A DNA stretch of 64,000 nucleotides. It comes from Catellatospora citrea. GTDB taxonomy: Bacteria; Actinomycetota; Actinomycetes; Mycobacteriales; Micromonosporaceae. The stretch spans positions 1,984,001 through 2,048,000 of the forward strand of contig NZ_RAPR01000001.1 of assembly GCF_003610235.1 (NCBI RefSeq), written 5' to 3'. The translations under genes and the position numbers were made by a program. The notes below the pieces were generated by a model. That model had not been told where the DNA came from and did no database searches. It worked only from the letters and a program-made list of their open reading frames with translations. Below, in pieces: positions 8,305-16,179 of the stretch (position 1 is its first letter; every line of letters begins with the position of its first letter).

Positions 8305-9275
8305 AGGTCGCCCTCCTTGCTCTGGCCGTTGCTGAAACGGTGCGCGTCCACCGCGCGGGCGGTGCGCTGGAACGCGGCGTGGGAGCGGTCGTGGGTGCGC
8401 TGGGCGACCGCGATGTAGAGCAGGTCCAGCACCACCAGCTGCGGGTGGCGCGCCGACAGCGCGTCGGGGCGGAACGAGGTGGCCTGACTCGCGGTGAGCA
8501 GCACGATGTCGGCGAGCTCGGCCAGCGGCGAACGCGGGAAGCCGGTCAGCGCGACGGTGACCGCGCCGTGCGACCCGGCCTCGGCCAGCATCTCCACGGT
8601 CTCGCGGGTCTGCCCGGTGTGCGAGATGCCGAGCGCGACGTCGCCCTCACGCAGCAGCGCGGCACTGGCCAGGCCGTTGTGCACGTCCGGCCAGGTCCAC
8701 GCGGCGATGCCGATGCGGTGCAGCGAGAACTGCATCTCGGCGCCGACCAGCGCGGAGCCCGACGCCCCGTAGATGTCCACGCGGTTGGCCGAGGAGATCG
8801 CGGCCGCGGCCCGCTCGACCTCGGCGAGGTCGAGCATCGCGGCGGTGTCGCGCATCGCCTGGGTGTCGGCCGCCATTATCTGTCCGAGTACGCGCTCCAG
8901 CGGGTCGCCCGGCTCGATGGCCCGGCCGATGTCCTCGGCCCAGCCCGCGGAGCGGGCCGCACGGCCGGTCTCCCCGGCGATGGCCAGGCGCAGATCGGCG
9001 TAGCCCTCGAAGCCCAGGGCGCGGCAGAAACGGGTGATCGAGGCGGGCGAGGTGCCGGAGCGCTCGGCCAGCTCGACGATGGTGGCGCGGGCCGCGCCCG
9101 CCGGGTCGGTCAGCACCTGCTCGGCGACGCGCTGCAGGGCCCCGGTGAACTCGGGCAGCTGCGCCCGCACCCGGACCAGCACGCTGTCCGGCCGGTCCAG
9201 TCCGCTGAGCCGGGCGTGCGGGATCTCCAGCGGGGCGGACTGCACCGCCGCGACCGGTTCCACGCGCTCCACCAC
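8301..9275 (-). CDS. MurR/RpiR family transcriptional regulator with SIS domain
   Basis: 324 residues. An N-terminal RpiR helix-turn-helix (TIVELAERSGTSPASITRFCRALGF region, about residues 65-90) is followed by a SIS sugar-phosphate-binding domain (VDIYGASGSALVGAEM, then VALGISHTGQTRETVE). Such regulators sense phosphosugars such as GlcNAc-6-P or MurNAc-6-P. The start is GTG at 9275 with AGGAG 6 nt upstream. It is divergent from the GlcNAc-type kinase and upstream of the transporter operon, so it is the likely local regulator of both. Candidate operator: 9334-9349 in the divergent promoter region. Confidence 0.9.
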   Translation of the reverse strand: MVERVEPVAAVQSAPLEIPHARLSGLDRPDSVLVRVRAQLPEFTGALQRVAEQVLTDPAGAARATIVELAERSGTSPASITRFCRALGFEGYADLRLAIAGETGRAARSAGWAEDIGRAIEPGDPLERVLGQIMAADTQAMRDTAAMLDLAEVERAAAAISSANRVDIYGASGSALVGAEMQFSLHRIGIAAWTWPDVHNGLASAALLREGDVALGISHTGQTRETVEMLAEAGSHGAVTVALTGFPRSPLAELADIVLLTASQATSFRPDALSARHPQLVVLDLLYIAVAQRTHDRSHAAFQRTARAVDAHRFSNGQSKEGDL

Positions 9276-9333
9276 TGACTTCTCCTACTGACCGGGTCCC
9301 GAACAATTAACCGAAAGGAAGTTAACTGTTAGT

Positions 9334-9349
9334 GGTAAAAGTTCTTACT
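9334..9349. promoter_or_regulatory. Candidate RpiR operator
   Basis: GGTAAAAGTTCTTACT, an imperfect inverted repeat in the rpiR-kinase divergent region. It matches 12 of 16 positions of the perfect inverted repeat at 17829-17844 beside the second transporter. A further palindrome AGTTAACT lies at 9320-9327. Confidence 0.4.
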
Positions 9350-9361
9350 GACGACCCCCTC

Positions 9362-9390
9362 TTGTCAAGTCCACGGGCAAACTTTTTAAA
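9362..9390 (+). promoter_or_regulatory. Candidate promoter of the kinase gene
   Basis: TTGTCA (9362-9367), a 17-nt spacer and TTTAAA (9385-9390). This would give a transcript starting near 9397, about 105 nt before the kinase start. Confidence 0.45.
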
Positions 9391-9501
9391 GCTGTTACCT
9401 GGCGATGCTGCCGCGCCCTTGCTCCGGGCGGCCACTACGGGCAGCATGAATGCCGCATAGGCCACACCAGCGCTGACCGTTTGGATGAGGTAAGAGGTGA
9501 C

Positions 9502-10479
9502 ATGTCGGACAAGCTGGTACTCGGGCTCGACGTCGGCGGAACGAGCACCCGGGCCGTGCTGGCCACGCCCGACGGGCAGCGGCTCGGGGCCGGCCGGGCC
9601 GGCGGCGGGAACCCCACCACCCACGGCGCCGCCGCGCTGGCCGAGCTGACCGGGGCGATCCGCGCCGCGCTCGGCGACACCGCGCCCGAGTCCGTCGCCG
9701 GAGCCGTGCTCGGCATGGCCGGGTTCACCAAGCTCGGGGCCGACCCCGCCCTGCGCACCGCCTTCGACGAGGCCTGGACCGGGCTCGGCCTGCGCTGCGA
9801 GCCCCAACTGGTCAGCGACGTGCTGGCCGCGTACGCCGCGGGCACCCCGGACCCCGACGGCACCGTGATCGTGGCCGGCACCGGCGCGATCGCCGCCCGG
9901 GTTCGCGGCCACCGGCTCGACCACGTCGCCGACGGCCACGGCTGGCTGCTCGGCGACCTGGGCTCCGGCTACTGGCTGGGCCGCGAGGCGGTCCGCAGCG
10001 CCCTGCGCGACCTGGACAAGGAACGCCCGCCCGGCGCGCTCGCCGCGGGCGTGCTGACCGAACTGCTCGGCACCGACGCCGTCGCGCCCCGCCGCCGGGA
10101 CACCGCCGCCGCGCTGGTGCAGGCGGTCGTCGCGGAGTCCCCGATCGCCCTGGCCCGGCTCGCGCCGATGGTGCTGCGCTGCTACGACGCCGACGACCCG
10201 GCCGCCGTGGACGTCGTGCAGCGCGGCGCGGCGCACCTGGCCGACACCGTCGCCATGGTGCGCGCGCCCGGCGAGACCACCGTCCTGGTCCGCGGCGGTG
10301 GCCTGCTCACCAACGACACCCCGTTGGCCGCCGAACTGGCCGCCGCGATCGCGGTGAGCTGGCCCGCCACCACCCTGCGCCCGGCCGGCGACGCCGCCGC
10401 GGCAGCCGCCTGGCTCGCCGCCCTGCCCACCGCCCCCGACCCCCGCACCCTGCACACCCGCCTGCTCACCCCGGCCTGA
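9502..10479 (+). CDS. N-acetylglucosamine kinase-like protein, BadF/BadG/BcrA/BcrD ATPase family
   Basis: 325 residues. The N-terminus LVLGLDVGGTSTRAVL is the phosphate-1 loop of the ASKHA fold; the connect and phosphate-2 region GTVIVAGTGAIAARV and the adenosine motif LVRGGGLLTN follow. Family members phosphorylate N-acetylglucosamine or related amino sugars. The start is ATG at 9502 with AGAGGTG upstream; an in-frame TTG at 9481 is less likely. Placed divergently from rpiR and close to two amino-sugar transporters, it probably traps the imported sugar as its 6-phosphate. Confidence 0.85.
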   Translation: MSDKLVLGLDVGGTSTRAVLATPDGQRLGAGRAGGGNPTTHGAAALAELTGAIRAALGDTAPESVAGAVLGMAGFTKLGADPALRTAFDEAWTGLGLRCEPQLVSDVLAAYAAGTPDPDGTVIVAGTGAIAARVRGHRLDHVADGHGWLLGDLGSGYWLGREAVRSALRDLDKERPPGALAAGVLTELLGTDAVAPRRRDTAAALVQAVVAESPIALARLAPMVLRCYDADDPAAVDVVQRGAAHLADTVAMVRAPGETTVLVRGGGLLTNDTPLAAELAAAIAVSWPATTLRPAGDAAAAAAWLAALPTAPDPRTLHTRLLTPA

Positions 10480-10538
10480 CAATGCGGCGCGGACGTGGAA
10501 CGGTGCGGGGCTGGCGGGGCGCGGGCGGGTGCGCCCGG

Positions 10539-10544
10539 TAACCT
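10539..10544 (+). promoter_or_regulatory. -10 box TAACCT, leaderless
   Basis: Six nt before the GTG at 10551. This would give a leaderless transcript beginning at a 12-codon upstream ORF. Confidence 0.45.
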
Positions 10545-10550
10545 GCTCCG

Positions 10551-10589
10551 GTGCAGGTCTGCCAGTTCGCTCCAGAGGCGTCGCGATGA
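10551..10589 (+). CDS. Putative 12-codon upstream ORF coupled to DUF6300 gene
   Basis: GTG CAG GTC TGC ... CGA TGA. The TGA overlaps the ATG of the next gene (ATGA, 10586-10589). Because the only convincing -10 box sits 6 nt before this GTG, ribosomes may load on the leaderless uORF and re-initiate at the DUF6300 start. The peptide itself (VQVCQFAPEASR) has no recognised function. Confidence 0.35.
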   Translation: MQVCQFAPEASR

Positions 10590-10906
10590 CGGACGTCAAG
10601 GTCCGCGCCGCCGGGGGCACCCGCTGCGGCAGCTGCGCCGAGGCGCTGTGCCTGACCGCCCAGGTGCCGCTGCCCCGCTCCAGCCGCACCCGCACCGTCG
10701 GGCTGTGCCCGCAGTGCGACGCCGGCCGCCCCGAGACCCAGGGCCTGCTGGCCTACTTCGCCGAGCACCCGCAGGTGCGTCCGGAGGACCTGCACCGGGT
10801 GTCCGAGCTGGTGGGACGCTGGCTGGAGGCGCTCACCGAGCGCGCCGACCGGGACAGCTCGCTGGCCGCCGACGTCGAAGCCTGGTGGGCCGGCCGCGCG
10901 GGCTGA
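10586..10906 (+). CDS. DUF6300 family zinc-ribbon-like protein
   Basis: 106 residues. Two CxxC knuckles (RCGSCAEALCL and GLCPQCDAGRPET) about 25 residues apart should bind one zinc. The sequence between them (AQVPLPRSSRTRTVGLCP) and the tail (DLHRVSELVGRWLEAL) match my memory of the actinobacterial DUF6300 family, whose role is unknown. The start is ATG at 10586, with GAGG 7 nt upstream, overlapping the stop of a 12-codon ORF. It may be co-transcribed with nothing else; the Eis-like gene follows after 57 nt. Confidence 0.7.
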   Translation: MTDVKVRAAGGTRCGSCAEALCLTAQVPLPRSSRTRTVGLCPQCDAGRPETQGLLAYFAEHPQVRPEDLHRVSELVGRWLEALTERADRDSSLAADVEAWWAGRAG

Positions 10907-10963
10907 GCCGCCACACCGGCGAATACGGTTGCCGTCGTCTCGCCCGCGGGTTAAGAACCTCCT

Positions 10964-12196
10964 ATGGTGACTTTCCGGGCCGGCGTCGAGGGTGACTACG
11001 ACGAGGTCAACCAGCTGGTCCAGCGCACCTTCCTCAACGACGGCGCCGGGCGGGAGTGGGACGAGGAGCGGGCCCTGTTCGAACCCGCCCGGTCCGTGCT
11101 GGCCGTGGACGGCGACCAGGTGGTCGGCCACGTCGGCACGTACACCCGCGAGCTGACCGTGCCCGGCGGGGTGCTGCCCGCCGGGTTCGTCACCTGCGTC
11201 GCCGTGGCCGGCACGCATCGCCGCCGGGGCCTCGCCTCGACGATGCTCACCCGCCAGCTCGGCGAGATCCGCGACCGCGGCGAGGCGCTGGCCGTGCTCT
11301 GGGCCAGCGAGGGCAGCATCTACGGCCGGTACGGCTACGGCCTGGCCAGCCGCCGTCTCAGCTTCGAGATCGACCGCCGCGAGGCGCGCCTCGACGGCTC
11401 CCGCCTCGACAAGTCCCGCCTGGACGGGCTCCGCCTGCAGGCCGGACCCGCCGCCCGGCACCGGGCCCAGGTCACCGACCTCTACGAGCAGGCCCGCCCG
11501 GCCCGCCCCGGCTTCGCGAGCCGCGACGCCCGCTGGTGGGACTACCGCCTCGCCGACCAGGCCTGGCACCGCGACGGGGCCGGCCCGCTGCAGGCCGTGG
11601 TCTGCCACGACGGCGACACCCCGGTCGGCTACGCCCTCTACCGGTTCCGCTCCAGCTGGGACGGCAGCGGGCCGAACGGCGAGGTCGGCGTCATGGAGAC
11701 GGTGACGACCACCCCGGCGGCGTACACCGTGCTCTGGGACTTCCTGCTCAACGTGGACCTGACCCGCAAGGTCGGGTTCTGGCTGGGCGCGCTCGACGAG
11801 CCCCTGCAGTACCTGGCCAACGACCCGCGCCGGCTCGGCATGCGGCTGGGCGACGGCCTGTGGGCCCGCCTGCTCGACGTGCCCGCGGCGCTGTCCGGCC
11901 GCCGGTACGCCGCCGAGGTCGACGTCGTGCTGGAGGTCGCCGACGAACTGCTGCCCGGCAGCGGCGGCGTGTTCCGGCTGCGCGGCGGCCCGGACCACGC
12001 CACCTGTGAGCCGACCACCGACGCACCCGACCTGCGCCTGGACACGTCCGCGCTGGCCGCCGTCTACCTGGGCGGCAACAGCCTCGGCTCGCTGGCCGCC
12101 GCCGGCCGCGTCGACGAACTCCACCCTGGCGCCGTGGCCGCCACAGCGCCCGCCTTCACCTGGACCCGCGCCCCCCACGCCCTCGAAATCTTCTGA
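10964..12196 (+). CDS. GNAT family N-acetyltransferase, Eis-like
   Basis: 410 residues, the length of the Eis family. The N-terminal GNAT fold has the acetyl-CoA loop VAVAGTHRRRGLAST; a second GNAT-like domain and a C-terminal SCP2-like domain follow. The protein ends in a free phenylalanine carboxylate (HALEIF), the residue that acts as general base in Eis proteins. Eis homologues acetylate aminoglycosides or lysines of proteins; the substrate here is not known. A local lysine/arginine-rich repeat (RLDGSRLDKSRLDGLRL) near residue 140 is unusual for the family. Start ATG at 10964. Confidence 0.85.
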   Translation: MVTFRAGVEGDYDEVNQLVQRTFLNDGAGREWDEERALFEPARSVLAVDGDQVVGHVGTYTRELTVPGGVLPAGFVTCVAVAGTHRRRGLASTMLTRQLGEIRDRGEALAVLWASEGSIYGRYGYGLASRRLSFEIDRREARLDGSRLDKSRLDGLRLQAGPAARHRAQVTDLYEQARPARPGFASRDARWWDYRLADQAWHRDGAGPLQAVVCHDGDTPVGYALYRFRSSWDGSGPNGEVGVMETVTTTPAAYTVLWDFLLNVDLTRKVGFWLGALDEPLQYLANDPRRLGMRLGDGLWARLLDVPAALSGRRYAAEVDVVLEVADELLPGSGGVFRLRGGPDHATCEPTTDAPDLRLDTSALAAVYLGGNSLGSLAAAGRVDELHPGAVAATAPAFTWTRAPHALEIF

Positions 12197-12249
12197 CCCG
12201 CCCCGCCGACGCCGGGTGGGGTGTCGGGGTGGGCTGCCAGGATGGGGGC

Positions 12250-13773
12250 ATGCTGTTCGCCGGGATCGCCGCGACGTCGGCCGCCGTGACCGCCACCTCG
12301 GGCCGCAAGGCGAAGGTGGAACTGCTGGCCGCGGCGTTGCGTGAGCTCGCAGCCGGTGGTGACCCTGTCGAGATCGCGGCCGGGGCGGCCTACCTCAGCG
12401 GTGAGCTGCGCCAGCGGCAGATCGGGGTGGGCTGGGCGTCGCTGCGCGAGCTGCCTGCGCCCGCCGAAGCGGCCACGCTGGACGTGCGCGCCGTCGACGC
12501 GGCGCTGGAGTCGATGGGCCTGATCAGCGGGCAGGGTTCGCAGGCGCGGCGGCGCGAGGCGGTGGGGGCGCTGTTCGGCGCGGCCACCGCGGGCGAGCAA
12601 CTGCTGCTCAGCGGGCTGATCCGCGGCGAGCTGCGGCAGGGCGCGCAGGCGGGACTGCTGGCCGACGCGGTGGCGCTGGCCTCGGGGGCGCCCGCGGCGG
12701 TGGTGCGGCGGGCGCTGCTGCTGTCGGGGGATCTCAAGACGGTCGCCACGACCGCGCTGACCGAGGGCGAGGCGGGGCTGTCGGCGCTGCGGCTGTCGGT
12801 GGGCACCGCGCTCGCGCCGATGCTGGCCCAGTCTGCGCCGGACCCCGCGCAGGCCCTGGCGGCGACCGGGGTCCCCGCCGCGGTGGACGCGAAACTGGAC
12901 GGCATCCGCATCCAGGCGCACCGCGACGGTGACGAGATCGCGGTGTTCAGCCGAAGCCTGGACGACATCACCGCCCGGGTGCCCGAGATCGTGACCGCGG
13001 TGCGCGCGCTGCCGGTGCGCTCGGTCGTGCTGGACGGGGAGGCGATCGCGGTCGACGGTCGCGGGCGGCCGCGCCCGTTCCAGGAGACGTCAGGGCGGGC
13101 GGCACAGCGCGCGTCGGGGTCGCTGACCTCGTACTTCTTCGATCTGTTGCATCTGGACGGCACGGACTGGATCGACGAGCCGGGCACCGCGCGGTGGGCC
13201 GCGCTGGACGCGATGCTGCCCGCGGCGATGCGCGTCGAGCGGACCCTCGCCGAGACACCGGAGCAGGCGCAGCAGGCGTTCGCGGCGGCGCTGGCGGCCG
13301 GGCACGAGGGCGTGGTGGTGAAGGCGGCGCAGGCGGCGTACGAGGTGGGCCGGCGCGGCGCGGGCTGGGTCAAGGTGAAGCCCCGGCACACGCTCGACCT
13401 GGTGATCCTGGCCGCCGAGTGGGGCAACGGGCGGCGGCGCGGCTGGCTGTCCAACCTGCACCTGGGCGCGCGGGATCCGCGGGGCGGCTTCGTGATGCTG
13501 GGCAAGACGTTCAAGGGCCTGACCGACGCGATGCTGACCTGGCAGACCGAACGGCTGCTGGAGCTGGCGGTCGAACGCAACGACTTCCAGGTGACGGTGC
13601 GCCCGGAGCTGGTCGTGGAGATCGCGTTCGACGGGGTGCAGCGCAGCACGCGCTATCCGGGCGGGGTGACCCTGCGTTTCGCGCGGGTGCTCGGCTACCG
13701 CGAGGACAAGAGCGCCGCCGAGGCCGACACCCTGGACGCGGTCCGCGCGCTCGGCGCGTCCGAAGAGGCCTGA
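12250..13773 (+). CDS. ligB: ATP-dependent DNA ligase, LigB type
   Basis: 507 residues. The nucleotidyltransferase motif I DAKLDGIRIQ places the adenylated lysine at about residue 215. Later motifs include FDLLHLDG (III region), EGVVVKAAQAAYEVGRRG (IV) and GWVKVKPRHTLDLVI (V). An N-terminal DNA-binding domain and a C-terminal OB domain complete the actinobacterial LigB layout. It is an auxiliary repair ligase; the replicative NAD-dependent LigA is not in the window. Start ATG at 12250: an upstream GTG would add seven poorly conserved residues, and a run of G's precedes the ATG. Confidence 0.9.
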   Translation: MLFAGIAATSAAVTATSGRKAKVELLAAALRELAAGGDPVEIAAGAAYLSGELRQRQIGVGWASLRELPAPAEAATLDVRAVDAALESMGLISGQGSQARRREAVGALFGAATAGEQLLLSGLIRGELRQGAQAGLLADAVALASGAPAAVVRRALLLSGDLKTVATTALTEGEAGLSALRLSVGTALAPMLAQSAPDPAQALAATGVPAAVDAKLDGIRIQAHRDGDEIAVFSRSLDDITARVPEIVTAVRALPVRSVVLDGEAIAVDGRGRPRPFQETSGRAAQRASGSLTSYFFDLLHLDGTDWIDEPGTARWAALDAMLPAAMRVERTLAETPEQAQQAFAAALAAGHEGVVVKAAQAAYEVGRRGAGWVKVKPRHTLDLVILAAEWGNGRRRGWLSNLHLGARDPRGGFVMLGKTFKGLTDAMLTWQTERLLELAVERNDFQVTVRPELVVEIAFDGVQRSTRYPGGVTLRFARVLGYREDKSAAEADTLDAVRALGASEEA

Positions 13774-13780
13774 ACACGGC

Positions 13781-13818
13781 ACGAGGGCCGCGCCGGAGGC
13801 CCCCGGCACAGCCCTCGT
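13781..13818 (+). terminator. Weak stem-loop after ligB
   Basis: ACGAGGGC pairs with GCCCTCGT across a 22-nt G+C-rich loop, between convergent ligB and the PspC gene. No T run. Confidence 0.35.
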
Positions 13819-13845
13819 CGATCACGCGACGCGGACACCCCGCGC

Positions 13846-14046
13846 TCACTCCTCGGGGACGATCACCCACATCGCGATGTAGACGATGAACTGCGGTCCC
13901 GGCAGCAGGCACGACAGCAGGAACAGCAGTCGGACCAGCCACGCCGGCATGTTGAAGCGCTGCGCCAGCCCGACGCAGACACCCGCGATCCAGCGTCCGT
14001 GACGCGGCCGGTAAAGCCGCCGACCCGTTGAGGCCATCTTGGTCAA
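13846..14046 (-). CDS. PspC domain-containing small membrane protein
   Basis: 66 residues. The PspC core is present: RHGRWIAGVCVGLAQRFN, then WLVRLLFLLS and YIAMWVIVPEE, i.e. an amphipathic N-terminus and one to two membrane segments. PspC-type proteins belong to envelope-stress (phage-shock) responses. No pspA or toxin partner is adjacent. It is transcribed towards the convergent ligB gene. Confidence 0.85.
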   Translation of the reverse strand: MTKMASTGRRLYRPRHGRWIAGVCVGLAQRFNMPAWLVRLLFLLSCLLPGPQFIVYIAMWVIVPEE

Positions 14047-14096
14047 CTCCCCGAAGAAGCGGTGCGGCGTGTTCGCCGCGGCTGTCTTCGACGGTA

Positions 14097-14120
14097 GAGG
14101 GCGGGGTCACCCCCGCCCTC
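14097..14120 (-). terminator. Hairpin downstream of second transporter operon
   Basis: GAGGGCGGGG and its complement form a 10-bp stem with a 4-nt loop, about 70 nt after the stop of the permease gene on the minus strand and upstream of the PspC gene. Confidence 0.55.
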
Positions 14121-14190
14121 GATCCCGAGATGGATAAACGCTGGTCGTCGCCCCGTACGGGCGTCCCCTATGGCGCGGCTGTGCTAGGTC

Positions 14191-15123
14191 TCACTTCATC
14201 TGGCCGGCGGTCAGGCCGGACTGCACCTGACGCTGGAAGACCGCGTACACCACGAGCACGGGCAGCATGGCCAGGGTGAGGCCGGCGAACAGCCGCGAGT
14301 AGTCACCGCGGTAGCCCTCGCTGATGGCGAGGTTGGCCAGGCCCTGGGCGAGCACCTGCTTCTCGTCCGAGGTGATCAGGACGACCGGCAGCAGGTACTG
14401 GTTCCAGTGGCCGAGGAAGTTGAAGATGCCGACGCTGATCAGGCCGGGTTTGGCCATCGGCAGCATGACCCTGAAGAAGGTCCGGAAAGGCCCGCAGCCG
14501 TCGATGTAGGCCGCCTCGGCGACCGCGTCGGGCAGGGTGCGGAAGAACGCGGTGAGGAAGAAGACCGTGAACGGCAGCGAGTACGCCGTGTAGATCAGCA
14601 TCAGGCCGGGCAGGGTGTCGCGCAGCCCGACCCCGCCGACGATCTTGAACAGCGGCACGAAGGCCAGCACGACCGGGAACATCATGCCGCCGACGAAGAC
14701 GAAGTACACCAGGCGGCTGCCGAGGAACTTGTAGCGGGCCAGGGCGTACGCGGCGGTCGCGCCGAGCAGCATGGTCAGCGTCAGCGAGCCCGCCAGCACG
14801 ATGCCGGTGTTCACGAAGTACTGCCCGATGTTGCCGTGGGTCCAGGCGCGGGCGAAGTTGTCGAAGCGCAGCGCGCTGGGCAGGCCCCACGGGTCGCCGA
14901 GGATCTCCGCGTCGTCCTTGAACGAGCTCAGCACCACCCACAGCAGCGGCAGCGCGGTGAGCAGCCCCCACACCACCAGGAAGGCGTGCGAGAACACGTT
15001 GAGCGTGCCGTCGAAGGCCTTCCGGCCCCGTCCGGGCTGTCCGGCGGGCGGCTGGACCGTCCGGGCCGTCTGCGGGCGCTCAGCCACGGTCGCGGCCGCG
15101 GCGTCCATCGTCTGCTCGCTCAT
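14191..15123 (-). CDS. Carbohydrate ABC transporter permease, MalG-like (second cassette)
   Basis: 310 residues with six predicted helices and the EAA loop EAAYIDGCGPFRTFFRV followed by PMAKPG; the C-terminus VFQRQVQSGLTAGQMK is nearly the same as that of the permease at 4851. An N-terminal extension of about 30 residues rich in Ala/Gln/Pro precedes the first helix. Its Shine-Dalgarno (GAGGAG, 8 nt before ATG 15123) is contributed by a dispersed repeat shared with 43239-43314. Partner of the MalF-like gene just upstream. Confidence 0.88.
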   Translation of the reverse strand: MSEQTMDAAAATVAERPQTARTVQPPAGQPGRGRKAFDGTLNVFSHAFLVVWGLLTALPLLWVVLSSFKDDAEILGDPWGLPSALRFDNFARAWTHGNIGQYFVNTGIVLAGSLTLTMLLGATAAYALARYKFLGSRLVYFVFVGGMMFPVVLAFVPLFKIVGGVGLRDTLPGLMLIYTAYSLPFTVFFLTAFFRTLPDAVAEAAYIDGCGPFRTFFRVMLPMAKPGLISVGIFNFLGHWNQYLLPVVLITSDEKQVLAQGLANLAISEGYRGDYSRLFAGLTLAMLPVLVVYAVFQRQVQSGLTAGQMK

Positions 15124-15194
15124 GCCATCTCCTCGCTGCGCTCGTCGCCGGCATGAGTCCGTGCGCTCATGATTCGCTCGCTTTGCTCGCTCAT
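15121..15194 (-). repeat. Dispersed SERSER-type intergenic repeat, copy A
   Basis: About 74 nt filling the gap between the two permease genes. Read on the minus strand it begins TGAGCGAGCAAAGCGAGCGA, whose TGA is the stop of the MalF-like gene, and ends GACGAGCGCAGCGAGGAG + ATGGCATGA, whose ATG starts the MalG-like gene. Copy B is at 43239-43314. Confidence 0.75.
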
Positions 15195-16102
15195 GAAAGC
15201 TCGATCCTCTCGCGGCGGGTCAGGCGCAGGGACAGCACGGTGACGCTGAGGGTCACGAAGAACATCACGACGCCGATGGCCGACGCGTAGCCCCACTTGT
15301 AGTCGCCGAACGCCTCGGTGTAGAGCCGCAGGCCGACCACGTCGGTGGAGAAGTTCGGGCCGCCCCGGGTCATGACGTGGATCAGCGCGAAGCCGTCCAG
15401 CGCCAGGATGGCCAGGTAGACCCAGGCGACCTGGATGGTGTCCCAGAGCAGCGGCACGGTGATGCGCACCAGCGTGGTCAGCCGGCTCGCGCCGTCCAGG
15501 GCGGCGGCCTCGTAGATGTCGCGCGGCACGGACTGCATGGCCGCGCCGAACAGCACCACGTAGAAGCCGACGTTGGCCCAGACCATGACCGCGAGCACGG
15601 CCCAGAAGGCGTACGCCGGGTCGCCGAGCCAGACCTTGGCCAGCCCGTCCAGGCCCAGCGCGCGCAGCGCCGAGTTGAGCAGGCCGCTGCGCGGGTTGTA
15701 GACCTCGGCCCAGAGCACGCCGACGATGGACACCGACAGCATCTGCGGCGCGAAGTAGATGACCTTGTACAGCCCCGAGCCGCGCACGCCGGTGACCGTG
15801 CTGCGCCCGCCGCGGCCGCCCACGTTGAGCATGGTGGCCAGGAACAGGCCGAGCGCGATCGTCAGCAGCGGCAGCAGCACCAGCAGCCACAGGTTGTTGA
15901 GCAGGGCGTTCCAGACGTACTCGTCGCCCAGCATGCGCTTGAAGTTGTCGAACCCGACGAACTCGTACGCCGGCGACAGCCCCTGCCAGTCCGTCATGGC
16001 GATCAGGAACGACTGGGCGTACGGGGACACCACGAAGTAGCCGTACAGCGCCAACGGCGGCAGTAGAAACGCCAACAGCAGCGGATACTTCCCGTGTCTC
16101 AC
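15191..16102 (-). CDS. Carbohydrate ABC transporter permease, MalF-like (second cassette)
   Basis: 303 residues, start GTG at 16102 with GGGAGGG 6 nt upstream, beginning VRHGKYPLLLAFLLPP. Six predicted membrane helices and the EAA loop EAAALDGASRLTTLVRI. It is clearly paralogous to the permease at 5730-6635. It is separated from the upstream lipoprotein gene by 77 nt that contain a strong hairpin, and from the downstream permease by a dispersed repeat. Confidence 0.88.
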   Translation of the reverse strand: MRHGKYPLLLAFLLPPLALYGYFVVSPYAQSFLIAMTDWQGLSPAYEFVGFDNFKRMLGDEYVWNALLNNLWLLVLLPLLTIALGLFLATMLNVGGRGGRSTVTGVRGSGLYKVIYFAPQMLSVSIVGVLWAEVYNPRSGLLNSALRALGLDGLAKVWLGDPAYAFWAVLAVMVWANVGFYVVLFGAAMQSVPRDIYEAAALDGASRLTTLVRITVPLLWDTIQVAWVYLAILALDGFALIHVMTRGGPNFSTDVVGLRLYTEAFGDYKWGYASAIGVVMFFVTLSVTVLSLRLTRRERIELS

Positions 16103-16130
16103 GTCTTGCCCTCCCCATCGAGTGCGGTGC

Positions 16131-16167
16131 GGCGTCCGCCCCGCCCCAGGCGGACGGGGCGGACGCC
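16131..16167 (-). terminator. Intra-operon hairpin between lipoprotein and permease genes
   Basis: GGCGTCCGCCCCG pairs perfectly with CGGGGCGGACGCC (13 bp, 11-nt loop). Its position after the lipoprotein gene fits partial termination or protection of the upstream mRNA, which would give more binding protein than permease. The first cassette has no equivalent. Confidence 0.6.
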
Positions 16168-16179
16168 GTGGTCAGCGCG

